A DNA stretch of 64,000 bases. Source: Oxyruncus cristatus. Lineage: Eukaryota > Chordata > Aves > Passeriformes > Cotingidae. The notes under the pieces are model-generated. The model worked only from the letters and a program-made list of their open reading frames with translations, had not been told where the DNA came from and made no database searches. This document shows positions 50,911 to 62,919 of this stretch, in pieces. The position numbers and the translations under genes were made by a program. How positions within the stretch are numbered: the first letter of the stretch is position 1; every line of letters starts with the position of its first letter. The stretch lies in NCBI GenBank assembly GCA_013399855.1, contig VXAY01004300.1, forward strand, positions 62,993 through 126,992. Reading direction: 5' to 3'.

Positions 50911-51520
50911 ATGGACTTTTTGGCACATACTACAGGTTCTTTAAAGCTGGTGTCCGTCAGAGAGCATCAAGAGCAGGGCTGCTCTGCAAGGAGGGACAGG
51001 CTGGCAGTTGAAGATTATGCAGGCAGGGCTTTTGGTGGCTCCAGCACAGTCCCATGGGATCTGGACACTGCTGGTCACAGAGTTAAACATGATAACAGAA
51101 CCAGAGCCAGGGCCCATCTCTGATGTAGTCTGATCAGGAGTGGCAGAAGATGGGAGCTGATGCTGTCCTAGAGGAAAGCTAGAACATGAGACATGGGATC
51201 TTGGCAGGAGGGCTTGCACGGGCAGGCTGCAGTGTGGGCAGGCTGCAGTGTGGGCTGGCTCTGATAGCCAGGGGCTGAAGGGGCCAGGCTGGGCTGAGCT
51301 GAGCTGGAGCTCCCTGGCACAGAGTGTGGGTGGTGGTCCCAGCTGAGGCCATAGGCCTTCAGGTAGAAATGGGATCAAACTGTGACCAGCACTACCGCAT
51401 TCCCTTAATGCTGCGGCTGTGCTGGGTTCCCTCATGGCTGGGGGCTGTTAGAGGGATGTACTTCTCATGTGAAGCTCTCATAGGAACCTCTCAAGAATTT
51501 AGTGCAGCTCCTGAGACATA
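50911..51520. other. GC-rich block preceding the BAZ2B start exon
   Basis: About 600 bases with markedly higher GC than the neighbouring intron, containing the tandem GCAGGCTGCAGTGTGG pair and GGGCTGAGCTGAGCTGGAGC-type motifs. There are few CpG, so it is not a classic CpG-island promoter. No repeat family or exon was recognised; open frames in both directions are incidental. Confidence 0.4.
51222..51262. repeat. Tandem GCAGGCTGCAGTGTGG units
   Basis: A 16-bp unit occurs twice back to back and is followed by a partial third, inside the GC-rich block just upstream of the first coding exon. Confidence 0.75.
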
Positions 51521-51599
51521 GTTAGCACAAATAATCCTGTAGTCCCTTGTGATTTCCTTTCCTGCCATGGAGGAGAGACATTTCTCTTCTCTCTTACAG

Positions 51600-51755
51600 A
51601 TATGGAGTCTGGAGAGCGGTTAATGTCACCATCAGCCTCCTCTGCTGCAGCTGCTTCCACTCCAGCATCATCGACACCATCGGGAGCTTCAGAAGGATCG
51701 AAAGGTGGCCTTTCCACTGGGGCTGCGACACTGAGCTCCGCAATCAGCACATGTG
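51600..51755 (+). CDS. BAZ2B: BAZ2B first coding exon (start codon at 51602)
   Basis: A pyrimidine-rich tract and acceptor (CTCTTACAG) end at 51599. The exon opens with two untranslated bases and then ATG at 51602. It encodes 51 codons beginning MESGERL, is rich in Ser, Ala and Pro, and contains KGGLSTG, which I recognise from the N-terminus of vertebrate BAZ2B. The GT donor is at 51756 and splits a glycine/glutamate codon after its first base (phase 1). Position +4 is G, and the -3 base comes from the upstream exon, so start context depends on splicing. BAZ2B is a nuclear chromatin reader whose C-terminal PHD and bromodomain bind histone H3 tails and acetyl-lysine; this part is predicted to be disordered. 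The recognition rests on memory of the protein family, supported by the phase-consistent exons downstream. Confidence 0.9.
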
Positions 51756-54700
51756 GTAAAAATGACTCAAGTCTATATTGCAATGTAATTTTAGTGTTTG
51801 TCAATGTTTGTAATTATTAATACAAATCAGATATAAAAGGGTTGCACAGATGCATCAGAGAAAAATGCTTGAGATTTGTTTTGCCAAGCAACATTCATTT
51901 CTTGTGAATACATTTTACATAGTACTTATTTATCGAAGTAATGAAATTAATTAAAAATTGCTGCTTTAAAATGTGAAAACATTTCAGTTCACAAGGCTGC
52001 CTTGAAAGCAAGGATCAAGTAAAAGGTTGATCTAGCAAACTCTATGCCACTTTCAGATTAAGATCTAATAATCAACTTTGTGAATATACATCATGTTCTC
52101 AGCATTCAAGCCCAACCCATACTGTATTTTTATATTTGGATGAAATAGCTTCTTATAATGGAACTTGAAATTGAAAAGGTCTTGGATAGTCTTGACTAGA
52201 ATGAAATGTCTTGTCTTGAATCAGTCAGAAACATATGTAAAAGATTTCTCCATGCAAGAATCTCATTTTTTGTGAATGAAACTCATATTTCAACTGAATG
52301 ATGCCTATGTCATTGACAGAACAAGAAATGGTAAATAACTCTTTCCTGCTGCTTCTCTCTTCACTTTTGAAGGGATGATCTTTTTTTTTTTTTTTTTTTG
52401 GAGAACATTCTTTTTGTTAGCCTGGATATTACTGATTCTTATGACATATATTGTAAATAGAACGTTTTTCATCTTAAATTCATTGTAATCCACTGCTTTC
52501 AGAACAAACTTGGTTCTTGCAGTGGAGTGAGTAAAAATATATTCTACAAACTGAAAAACTCTTCCGCCCTGATAGTACAGAGTGAGTATATTCCAAGTGC
52601 CCTCCTACATCCTGCATGTGTTCGTTTGCAGCTGCCTCAGGAAAAAAAGTAGGAACCAGAATGTCTGTGTAACTAGAGTTATGTCACCTATTTATTTTAA
52701 TTTCTCTAAAATCAGCCAGAAGAGTTCTTAACTAAAACTCTTTATGAATAAATAATGACGTATCATATTTTTCAGTCCTCCACTGCAAATGCAGCTCCAA
52801 AAGAATTTTTTGGCTGTGTTCTTTAGCCCGTGCTATTTGAATTGGTTCTCGATGGTGGTTCCCAGGATGTAGCAGGAGTTCATTAGCATATGGCTATAAA
52901 TATGCAATTCCAACCTGAGGATTTCTGTGACTCCTTTACCTCTCCTTGCTGCTTTTGCTTTGTAGACATTACAGGATGTAATTTTGTATGTCTTGTTACA
53001 TTGCATGTGTATATAAGACATATGTTTGGTCTGACAAAATTCAGTAAGGTAGAAGAGATGAATCATATAATAAAGATACTCAGCTGTCAGTTTTGGTCTT
53101 CACTAGAAAACCCAAGTAGTTCTTCAGTAAAGGACTTAAAAAAATTCTGTTCTCAACCTTTATTTAAAAAAAAAAAATTCATTTCTGTTTTGTAGCTAGT
53201 AGTCATAAAGACGGATAGTAATTCTCAGGATTCATGTTTTTGATGGTCAGATCTTTTGCCTGGCTGTATCTTATGCTTAAGAGCATATTTATTTTGTCAA
53301 AGAAACTTTGTCTTCCTAAAACCAAGCTAGAATGTAGCTCACTCTGTGCTGTCCCATCAGTTTTATTTCTGAGTATATCTGTTTCTGTGCTGACAGTGCA
53401 CTGTGGTTACTGTTGTATCCAATTGGAAAAGGCATTGTCTATCCTAGAGAAATCCCACAGAAGTGTTTATGCTGTCAGCCAGCCAAAGACTTTTCCAATG
53501 AATGACCCACGGCTGGAATGGCAACTTCAGTGAGATTCCTGAATGTACAAGCTACTCTGTAGCCAAGGTAGACTAATATTTTAGCCTGTTCCTAAAGTGA
53601 GGTGTTCTTCACTTCTGTGATATTTAAAAAAAACCCCAAGAATGTCTGTCAATCTCAATCTGATAATTTAATTATCCTAAAATTTAAAAATGCATTTCTC
53701 TAGTATCTAAAAAATTTTTTTTTTTAAGAATGAGCAATTATTCTTACTAAGAGAAGGTAAAGGCATCTTTATGCATTAGGTTAGTGAAGTTCTTTGCAGC
53801 AATCAGTAGTCTACTGAGTAGTTTCTACGATGAATTTGATTGCAAATTCTGTTGGGTCCCCACAATACGTGGTGAGTTAGGACTGGGAGTTTTTATGCTT
53901 TGCCAGGAAGATTAGACTACAAATAAATTATTTTGGCATATTCTCGGGTCAAAAAGACAAAGCACCTGTGTGAAACCATTATGGAACACATCACATACTC
54001 TTAGTTTAATTGGTTAATACAGACTAGTTGCTGAATAATTAAAGCATTCTAATCAAGTAAACAGGTACTTCACTTGTTTTCTTCTTGTTCACCCATTGCT
54101 GAAAATAAGAAAGCACATTGGAAAAGTAAATTGACTCGGGAAAGAGGTTTAAATTCACCCTCACAAGAATGTTAGCAACTTTGAAAGAATATAAATCAAC
54201 AGGTTTTTCTCATATGAGAACCATAGTTCAGTGTTTTGTATCTATGAGAGTTACCATGTTATGGATACTTTTTAAAATACACCTGAGGAGCTCTGTACTC
54301 TGTGTATGTTCATTATATTCTTACCTCCTCAGAGTTAATCATCTGCAGTGTTTGTGCCTAAATTATATATCAGCTTTCTCAGTAGTGTGCAGTTTTGTCA
54401 ATCCCTTTCTAAAAATGCCATGTGTTTTTGACGTGCTTTACTGAGATACGCAGTGCTTTTCATTTAAATGAAGAGATTTTTGATGTTTCTCTATTTGTAT
54501 GATGGCTTTTGTTTTTCAAGCCGGTGTTGGACTGGGTGATGTTACTTACGTATGTATAAACCATTTCCAGCCTTTTCCATGCTTTACAGCTTTTTACACT
54601 GAGAGACCAGTGCTAGGAAATCACTCACATAGTAGTTTGGAATCATGCATACAGGGAGTTAGGAAGACTTACTGGTGTTGGGAGGCATGTAGAAGGCAAA

Positions 54701-57037
54701 CTTTGCTACCACTGTAATGATTAAAGGACAACAGAGAGAAGAGGAAAATACACAGTAATTTCTGTCACCACAAGCAGGTCTCAGGTTTGCTGTGTAAGGT
54801 GGAATTCCTTTAAATACCACGTTATTTTTGTATTTCTGCTGGTTGGCACATTGATGCTTTGTGTTTATTTAAGCATTTATTCCTTTTTAGCTCTTTTGAA
54901 AAGCTTGTATTGCACCATGAAGTTCATTAATATTAACAAAGGCATTCACAGTTATCATTCCTTGTTACTAAGAGACTGGCATTGTTGAAATGTATGTTAC
55001 CCTTTGGAGTAATGCTTTCAATCATTATGTGTGCAGTGGCTGGTAGAATTTCAAAAGCTGAGCTCAAAAATATCTAACCTATTTGAAGTAAGGCAAGAAT
55101 GTTAAGGAGTGAGGTTTAATTTGAGTCTTAGTTATGTGGAGCATATCTGAGGTAAGTAACTTGAAGAGCAAATTTAATAGGAAAAATTAAGGAAATAATA
55201 GAATTAATTGCTAAACACACTGTTAGTGTTTTCATCCAGTCAGAAAGCGGGAAAATGCCATTACAGTTCAGTTTATTACTACAAGACTTTTTCCATTTTT
55301 TCTTTGTTTTATTTCTTCCATGTTTTTAAATGCATATTTAAAAATGGATGGCTTCTCTCTTCTGGACACATTAGATAATGGCTTAGGTAGCACACAACGC
55401 ATCTTTTTATAAGGCCACAGTAATGTGTAATATAGTGTAAAATTACCAACTCTTTTTTTTTTTGTCTGTGATGAAGAAAGATGATGAACAATATCAAAGG
55501 ATGTTTTAAATTAAAAAGTCTTCAAAGTATTATGAAACCTTGCAGTGCAATGTTGCTCATCATCACTGTGGTCTGTGGGAGGGAAGCATTGTGGAAGAAG
55601 ATACAGAAATGAGGTTTGGGTTGGTTCTGGTGGGTTTTGGGTTCTTTTTGGTGATAATTTACAAACTGATGCTAAAGACATTTGAACTATCTTCAGCAAA
55701 TGTAGAACTGAAATACAGTGCATTCAAACTCAGGTCAAAAGTATAAGGAAATACTGTACACATCACCTGCAATAGTTAGCATCAGTGCAGTTAAGGGCAA
55801 ATGAAGTTGTGCTTTGGAGGAAGGAAAAAAAAACATTTGAACCAGAAATTTGAAATCAGTAAGAGGAATTTCCCTGCACTGTGTATGTAATATTCCCATT
55901 ATGTTGCTTTGTAGTTGCTAATAAATAAAAAATCCTAGTGAGTGCCTTTGTGTTCCAAACACCCAGCATGATGAGGTACTGCAGTCAGGATGTTGTTCCA
56001 GAATTATATGCACTAACACAGTAATAACATTTCAAATGTCTAGAAGGAGAAGTAGGATGAACAAGCAAGGTCAAGTAATGGTTTTTGTGTAAAAGTCCAC
56101 CAGAAGCATGGTCAGTTTGCAGGGGCCTTTGTTGATAATGTGAATCTCATGTGAGTCTCTTGGTAAACAGGGAATGTTCGATCTTATGCTGTCTTTTTTG
56201 ATGCACTGCTGTTGGTATTAACATATAGCACAAATGAACTGTTCTTTGATGTCAGTCTTTTCCTGCTTGTCCTTTTCATTAGCAACTGTTCTGTTCTTCT
56301 GCGTACGTATGCTTTTACAGTCTGGGAATTCCATGCTTTGTCTTCCGTCCCCCTTAGATGTTCAGGCTATCTCAAAAGTTGAAGTTTAACTCTGAAACTC
56401 CTATGAAGTTTCCTTTATCAGGATTACAGAATTTCTGGTCCTTTGTTTTTTGTCTCTCATCTATGTTATTATAAATTCTTGCCTTGTCCTAACTTATGAA
56501 CACGCGCTGACTTGCTGTACTGTGCTTGCTGTCATCTGTGCTGCCCTTTCCCAATCTCCCAGGTGTGCAGCAGCTCAAATAAACTCTCCTTTCTTTCTGG
56601 TCACTTCCTCTTTTCTTTTTTCTTTTCACTTCTTTTCCTTTCTGCATTAGATTCACTCTCCTTTCTGTTTAAGGTGTGCACAGCTCCATCTATGTTTACG
56701 TTTTACCTGTAATTTTCACAATCCAGTTCATCTAGCTGTGTTGTTTTTTTCCCTCTTGTATTTATTTTCAGCATTTAAATAAAGCTGCTGGCTTTAATGA
56801 CTTAAGACCAGAGTTGCTGCAGGAAGTGTGTGTTATTTGAGAAGTTTCAAAGTGTTTTGTTTTACTTCTAGATCACTATACCTACCTCTGTTCTCTATAT
56901 CTCTTGATATCTATATGAATGCATATATGTATATGCACATATATATGCATACATAAGTATACGCAATATGCTTACTGAAATGTTGAAATACACTGTTTAA
57001 ACAACTGAAGTTTGGTTTTGTTTCCTTTGTGGTGCAG
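51756..57037 (+). other. BAZ2B: BAZ2B intron (5.3 kb)
   Basis: Bounded by GTAAAA and GTGCAG. Mostly AT-rich with poly-T near 52385. An octamer-like ATTAGCATATG and a TATAAATA-type motif occur around 52880-52905. The mammalian cassette expected here was not found. Confidence 0.85.
56915..56960. repeat. CATATA-type microsatellite in a BAZ2B intron
   Basis: Alternating ATGCATATATGTATATGC-like units lie about 80 bases upstream of the acceptor at 57037. Confidence 0.75.
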
Positions 57038-57199
57038 AGTGGTGGCGAACAGCAGACACGCACTCTCGTCCCGGGGCAGCTTTTTTCCCACCGCTCTTGG
57101 GAATTCCACCACTGTTTGCACCTGCTGCACAGAATCATGATCCTGCTTTATTCCACTCAAGAACTATGGGAAAAAGTAGTCGGAGCAGTACAGACAAAG
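57038..57199 (+). CDS. BAZ2B: BAZ2B coding exon (WWRTAD...GIPPLFAP segment)
   Basis: The acceptor is TTGTGGTGCAG ending at 57037 and the donor is GTAATG at 57200. Entered in phase 1, the exon reads (E)WWRTADTHSRPGAAFFPP, then LLGIPPLFAP, then AQNHDPALFHSRT, and ends with a DK(G) codon split in phase 1. This is the conserved proline/aromatic-rich block that follows the N-terminal serine region in BAZ2B. The split codon needs a G from the upstream exon, and the 51600-51755 exon supplies one. In mammals about 64 residues encoded by another phase 1-1 exon come before this one; I could not find that exon in the 5.3-kb intron (see findings). Confidence 0.9.
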
Positions 57200-58283
57200 G
57201 TAATGGCCGCAGTTGTAGAGGGAATAATCATGTTGAACTTCTGCACATGCGGAAAGATGTGGAATTTGAACTTTACCTTTGATCGTTCCTCCCATTTGTA
57301 AACATTTCTATAAAAATTGATTCTGTTAGCTAAGCATGAGACATACAAGTGTGGGCTTTCAATAACGAAATATTCTTTTTCTAATATTTCCCTCCCTCTT
57401 CTTCTTTACATAGTATGTCTGGGACTGAATAGTAGGGAAAGGTTTTCTTTTAAAGTTTGTGGTTTCTTTAGGAGGCCTTGTGCTTGCAGAGTTCCTGTAC
57501 ACATCCGAAGCCGGCACCAGGCCTTGTTTGTGGGGAACGTGGAGGGAGGGACTGCTGCAGGGTATTGCTGAAAGGAGGCCCAGGACAACATGTTCTTGCA
57601 CTTCAGTATTTATGTGGTATTGCACACCTTTGGAAGATGTGAAATACGTTGGTTTGCTGTTTGATACTAGGTCTGCTCAGCTTAGAGGAGAGGAGGCTGA
57701 GGATGACCTCATTGCTGTCTGTGGCTTCCTCCTGTTGGGGGTGGAGAAGGAGGTGCTGGATCTCAGCTCTAAGGTGTCTGGTGAGAGGACACGAGATGGT
57801 GTAAAGCTGCAGTGGGGAGTTCACACGGGTGTTGGAAAACATTCAGGCTTATTTGGACAGTGCTCTTAGATATGTGGTTTATGTGGTTTAGCTTTTAAGT
57901 TGTCCTGTGTGGAGTCGGGAGTTGGACTTCATGATCCTGACGAGTCCCTTCCAACTCAGCATATTCTATGATTCTATGACTTGAAAATGGACAATTCCAG
58001 ACTTTTTTCTTCCCTCTCCCTCCCCACCCTGCATCCCTTATAGCATTAATTGTGTTTGTCCTTTAAATCATGGGCGTTCTGTATGTTTAAACTAAAATAA
58101 CTCCAAATCAAGGTGACACTTGGATGGCAAATTTTTGGTATATGTGGGGAGTAACCTGTAAGTAGTCTAGTATGTTGTTATATGTTTATGGAAGCTAAGT
58201 TAGTGTGACTGGAGCATCTCCAAGAAAGTATCTGCTACTTCAGATTTATTTTAAATGTCACTTTGTAAATCTGTCATCTTTAG
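57200..58283 (+). other. BAZ2B: BAZ2B intron (1.1 kb)
   Basis: Bounded by GTAATG and TCTTTAG. It holds the CR1 copy at 57668-57978 and a small GC-rich patch at 57475-57600 preceded by an acceptor-like TTTCTTTAG. That patch has no BAZ2B similarity. Confidence 0.85.
57668..57978 (+). mobile_element. CR1 LINE 3' fragment inside a BAZ2B intron
   Basis: CTGCTCAGCTTAGAGGAGAG, ATGACCTCATTGCTGTCTG, a degenerate middle, and a crisp end GACGAGTCCCTTCCAACTC with CATATTCTATGATTCTATGA. Overlapping open frames here are CR1-derived and not exons. Confidence 0.88.
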
Positions 58284-58477
58284 GTGTAAATGGATCACTG
58301 AACGGGAGCAGTACCACTTCAGTGTCTGCTGTCAGCACGTCTGTGCTCTCCACGAGCATTGCAACGGCGGCAGGGCAGGGGAAAGCTGTGACCTCAGGAG
58401 CAGGAGGACGCAAATACAACCAGGAGCAGAGTAAAGTTCAGCTTCTGGACACCAGGGCTGACAAAATCAAAGACAAG
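58284..58477 (+). CDS. BAZ2B: BAZ2B coding exon (VNGSLNGS...DKIKDK)
   Basis: The acceptor CATCTTTAG ends at 58283 and the donor GTAAAT starts at 58478. Two bases complete the Gly codon of the preceding exon, and 64 codons follow. It reads VNGSLNGSSTTSVSAVSTS and so on, then a Gly/Ser-rich stretch, RKYNQEQSK and a basic end ADKIKDK. The start VNGS and end DKIKDK match the BAZ2B family pattern I recall. The exon ends in phase 0. No folded domain is visible; it is a Ser/Thr-rich linker. The ORF that continues past the donor into intronic sequence is not coding. Confidence 0.9.
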
Positions 58478-60083
58478 GTAAATACACAGAAAGAAACTGA
58501 AGATTCAGGAAAAAATTCACATAAGTGTTCTGCACACAGCAGCATTTTTAAGTGTTCTTTCTGAGTGCAAAATGCTTTGGGTTCTTCCTCTCTTTGCCTG
58601 GTTTTTTTTTTTTCCTTTTCAAATTTCAGTCAGGATGCTTGTCAGCATTGCTATCTTCTCCTTTGTGCAACCATTTGTCTTAAAGTGTAAATTCTGTATT
58701 ATTGGTAGACTTTCTTTTGATGTACCTTTCTTAAGAGTGTTTTGTTCTGTATCTTAACATTTAAGTTCTCTGTCTGATGCAGGTAAATTTCAGGTTCTCA
58801 ATGGTTTTGTTTCCTAAGTTCTATTTGTAAATTTTCTAATACTGAAGTGGAGTTGGTTGTTCCTAGTCTTACTCGACATTTGTAATGCTGACATGTGTAA
58901 CTTCTTTCCTCTGAAACTTAGAGGTAGTTGGTATTTGTAAATTTAATGATTTGAACAAGCTTTCCAATGAAAACATAGAAAATACTCTAAATAAGAATTC
59001 CATCATGAGGAGGATTANCTCCCAGAAAAATCTGTATTTTTATTGCAGTGTGTCAGGATGAAGCCACAGCAGGAATTGAAGTCAGAGGAATAAGTAAGGG
59101 GGCATATGGGAGCATTTTGTGCTGGGCTTTGTACAAGTGATGTTAAATTTCTAAATTTCAAATATAACAGCTCTTGCCTCTTCTAAAAAGTATGGTTTAT
59201 TTTAAAACATTTTAGCTATACTTCTCTGAATGTTCCTTTCTTTAGGATTTTGGTTTTTTAGTATTCATCTTCTTCTTCAGTCATTTCCTCAGTTGTAATT
59301 TCCTTTTGGGGGTGGTATCTAAAAAAACTTAAAAAAAAATTTTTAGTTTTTTTTTTTTTCTTTAAAAGAAGGCAAAGCTGATCCAAACTGCTTTTTACAG
59401 TTGATGAAAATCTAAAGAGTTACTTTTTGTGCAGTGTTTTGTTCCTGAATTGAATTCTAGTCCTGTTGTCCTACCATCTTGGGGAATCCTCAAGTGCAGT
59501 CTAATAGTAATTTGTATTCTGTGAATTTTTTTGCCTGTAGTGTTTGAAAAACAACTTCTGAGTTGATATAAGCATTGATCCTCAGAGTTGTAGTTGTAAG
59601 TTCTCATCCGGTTTCTTTTGTCTTGTGTGTGTGTATGTGATCATTCAAAGGGCTGTACGTAACAGTAATAAACCAAATCTGTAAAAAAGTGACTTTAACG
59701 CTGTGTGGGATCCTCACTCGACATGGTATATTTGTGGTGTATCATGATATGTCTGTTGAGCATAACAGTATTGGAGATAGATGTCATTGTGATGCTCTGA
59801 TATACTTTCCATATATCCATGACTAGGCCTTAATTCGATGTATTGCTTTGAAATGTAGTGATGCCAACTGTTCTTGGAGTGTGTGCGGTCAGAAGAATAC
59901 TTCAGTTGAACTTTGTGACCAGTTTTTAATTTTCATCATCTTGTGAAACACTTTCTCTTAAAGGACAGCAGATCACTGTATTCCAAAGTCTCACTGTTCT
60001 TTGTTCCAAAGATTATGTGTAATAATAAGATTATGTAACAGATTAAAGCTAAACCACTAACAGAGAAAGGAGCTTTCTGGTAG
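58478..60083 (+). other. BAZ2B: BAZ2B intron (1.6 kb)
   Basis: Bounded by GTAAAT and TGGTAG. AT-rich, with poly-T near 59348 and one undetermined base at 59018. Confidence 0.88.
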
Positions 60084-60293
60084 AAGCCCAGAAAAAAAGC
60101 AATGGAAAGCTCTAGTAACAGTGACAGTGATTCGGGCTCCTCTTCAGACACCTCAAGTGAAGGCATAAGTAGTACTGACTCGGATGACCTAGAGGAGGAT
60201 GAAGAGGAGGAGGAGGAGGACCAGAGTGCTGAAGAGAGTGAAGATGATGAATCTGATTCTGAAAACGAAGCACATCACAAAAGCAAGAACAAG
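60084..60293 (+). CDS. BAZ2B: BAZ2B coding exon, first acidic Ser/Asp/Glu tract
   Basis: The acceptor is CTTTCTGGTAG ending at 60083 and the donor is GTAGGT at 60294. It is 70 codons long, in phase 0 at both ends. It begins KPRKKAMESSSNSDSDSG, continues SSSDTSSEGISSTDSDDLEEDE, and runs into a Glu/Asp/Ser block ending NEAHHKSKNK. The basic KPRKK start joined to the previous DKIKDK gives a short Lys-rich, NLS-like patch directly before a casein-kinase-2-like serine/acidic tract; the NLS and kinase reading is inference. The tract is characteristic of BAZ2B orthologues. Confidence 0.92.
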
Positions 60294-60972
60294 GTAGGTA
60301 TAACACCCCACCCTGCTGCTCACAGTCCTGTCGCTGCAGGCTCTTTGTGACAAACTGACCTGTTCCTGTCTGTGAAAAAATAGCGAACAATTATTTAACT
60401 GCACATTAATAAATGCTAAGAACACTCTTTTTAGGTTTGCTTCAGAGTTTTCTGTTTATGGGTTTTTTTGCTTCCTTTGTGTGTGAGCATGTCTATGTAT
60501 TGCTGTTCTTTACAGGCTAGGAGTTTAAGAGTTGGTAGACTCTTATTTTTGTTGTAAAATAGCAAATACAAAGAAATTAAGTACTACGTGTTGATAGTGC
60601 ATTGGAAATATATCTCTGTCAATATTGCTTCAGCAGTTGCTTTTTTCCTAGAAGAATGGTTACTTTCCCGGTAGGCAGCAGAATGAGAAGATGGGAATTT
60701 TTGGTATCATGTTAGGTTTACAGTCAAAAATACATTTAAGAACAACCATGGTTTAATAATCCTTGTCTAGTAAGCATTGTCTTCACATGCTGAAACTGAG
60801 GAAAAAACCCCAACTGAACAGTAAATATATTACAAGACTGATTTAAAAATTATTATTGTTCATTCTCTGCCGAGAATAGTATAATTGTTTCATGGAGACT
60901 GATTGTATGTGTTGCTTTTATCAAAGGATTTTTAACTTATATAATGAACAGTCAAAAATACATATTTTGCAG
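60294..60972 (+). other. BAZ2B: BAZ2B intron (0.7 kb)
   Basis: Bounded by GTAGGT and TTTGCAG. Unremarkable AT-rich sequence. Confidence 0.88.
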
Positions 60973-61371
60973 GTGCTAATGCATAGTGGTGTAACAGATA
61001 CGAAAACTGACGGACAAAAAACACATGAAAAGTCTCAAGAAAAAAGAACACACCAGCAGATACCTCTTGTGTCTGATTCCCAGACTCACTCATCATTCCA
61101 GTCCCAGCAGAAGCAGCCTCAGGTTTTGTCACAGCAGCTTCCATTTATTTTCCAAAGCTCTCAGGCAAAGGAGGAATCTGTGAACAAACACACAAGTGTA
61201 ATACAGTCTACAGGATTGGTTCCTAATGTGAAACCTTTGTCTTTGGTACATCAAGCCAAAAAGGAAACCTATTTAAAACTCATAGTTCCTTCCCCTGATC
61301 TACTCAAAGCAGGGAATAAAAATACCTCTGAAGAATCTCTCTCTTTGACCAGCGATGTCAGATCAAAACGG
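60973..61371 (+). CDS. BAZ2B: BAZ2B coding exon, Gln/Ser-rich region
   Basis: The acceptor ATATTTTGCAG ends at 60972 and the donor GTGAGT starts at 61372. It is 133 codons long, phase 0 to phase 0. Recognisable blocks are VLMHSGVTD, EKSQEKRTHQ, SQQKQPQVLSQQLPFIFQS, SQAKEESVNKHTSVIQSTG, VKPLSLVHQAKKETYLKL and NKNTSEESLSL, ending SDVRSKR. These match the mammalian BAZ2B N-terminal region almost residue for residue as I remember it. No enzymatic domain is expected here. The in-frame sequence upstream of 60973 is intronic. Confidence 0.94.
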
Positions 61372-62919
61372 GTGAGTGAATGTTTTGATTATTTGTAATC
61401 TGTGTTACTTGCTTAACAAGATGGAATATTGTGCTGTCAAGCTGTTTTAAATACAAGGTATTAAAATTATAAGTATGTATTTTTTAATAATTATGAAGTT
61501 TATATGTGCTTTTAAAGTTAATCCGAATTTCTGAATGGTGTAAATTAATTATATTGCGTGGGTCATGCATCTCTTAAGGACAAGGTGCAGCTAAAATCAG
61601 GCTCAAAATAAGAAAAGTACTCACAGAGAGATTGTGTGGCCTGGATATTTTTCCTGTGCTTATAGTTTCAGTAAGAATGTTGATTTAATACTTCCCATAT
61701 CTAGTATTGTAAGGGCACCTTCACGTTGTTTCAAGTTGGATAGTTTTAAGTCAAATTAATTAAAATTATCTATTTTAATTGTGATTTAAAAAAAAGAAGC
61801 TGAAAGCCTTTCTTAAAAAAATACTCCATGTAACCTTGAGTTTTGTTTGCTCTTTAAAGACAGATATTTATGCACTAATAGCTATTAAAAATCAGTAGGG
61901 CAATTTCCATAGTTTTCTTAGAATCCCAGCTTGGATTTGGGTTGAAGATGCCTAAAGACCATCCAGTCCCATCCCCTGTCATGGGCAGGGACACCTTCCA
62001 CTACCCCAGGTGCTCTTTAGCTGATGATCCTCATTTAGTGGTTTGATTTCTCTAAAAGATGTGCTGGAAGTATGCATTGTGTGAATATTTATTTTGGAGG
62101 TTTTCATAATTTCAGATTCAGTTTTAAATGTTAGCACAAGAATGTATTACACTTGACTTTATTTTTAAAAATTGATTGAAAATATACCATCTTTATCCAT
62201 TTTACTATGTTTTCCATCGAAGATGTTGTGGGGTTTTTTCCTTTGTAAGAGTCTTTATACTAAAGTCAGTGTAAGCTTTACATGCATTTCTGAGCCACTA
62301 CTGATTAAGTTTTACCTGGTGAACCTTGAAGAACTACTTTTTCAGTTAAAAAATTAGTATATCACAGCACTTATGACTAATGCCTTTCTGCCCCTGTTTA
62401 TTTTTTTAATAAGATTTTTCTGTGCCGAGTCTTCTGTTAACTTTCTGCTAGTATTGTGGCCATTAGTGTTTAAAAAGGCATTACCTTGAGCTTTTAAATA
62501 AAAAAAATTATTAAAGGTAGTTTTACATTCACTAATGATATTATTATACACAGAAATAAGTATTAAGTGGGGGTTTTCCTATGCTGGTACACCAAGAGTA
62601 GTCTCTTTCTAAAAATTGCTATTTTTAAGAGGCCTAATATTTTTATGAAAGTCACTGTCTATAACAATATAGCATGTGAGAAATCTTCCCTACATAATTT
62701 GGGTCAATTTAATCTTGATTTCAATTTGTCTTTTCCTACTTGATTTACAGTGAAAATCATGCAGGACTTGTGTAACTTGTGGTTACTCATATCTTCTAGG
62801 GTAGCCTGCTTTTGACATACTGAAACATCTGCTTAGCAGATGTTTAAAATTTCCTAGTGTTCACCTGCCTGACGAAACAAATACCTCCACGTTTTATTCC
62901 TGTCTTCTTATTTCTTTAG
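61372..62919 (+). other. BAZ2B: BAZ2B intron (1.5 kb)
   Basis: Bounded by GTGAGT and TTCTTTAG. It contains the antisense CR1 tail at 61919-62011; the rest is AT-rich. Confidence 0.88.
61919..62011 (-). mobile_element. CR1 3' tail, reverse orientation, in a BAZ2B intron
   Basis: The reverse complement reads CCTGGGGTAGTGGAAGGTGT, CCATGACAGGGGATGGGACT, GGATGGTCTTTAGGCATC and GGGATTC, a CR1 end in antisense to BAZ2B. Confidence 0.75.

Noticed and set aside
51499..51804. 101-codon minus-strand frame over the start exon
   Set aside because: Antisense of the BAZ2B coding exon with no independent support.
57470..57570. GC-rich patch after a TTTCTTTAG acceptor, considered as an extra BAZ2B exon
   Set aside because: The translation has no BAZ2B similarity, and the flanking exons already join in phase without it.
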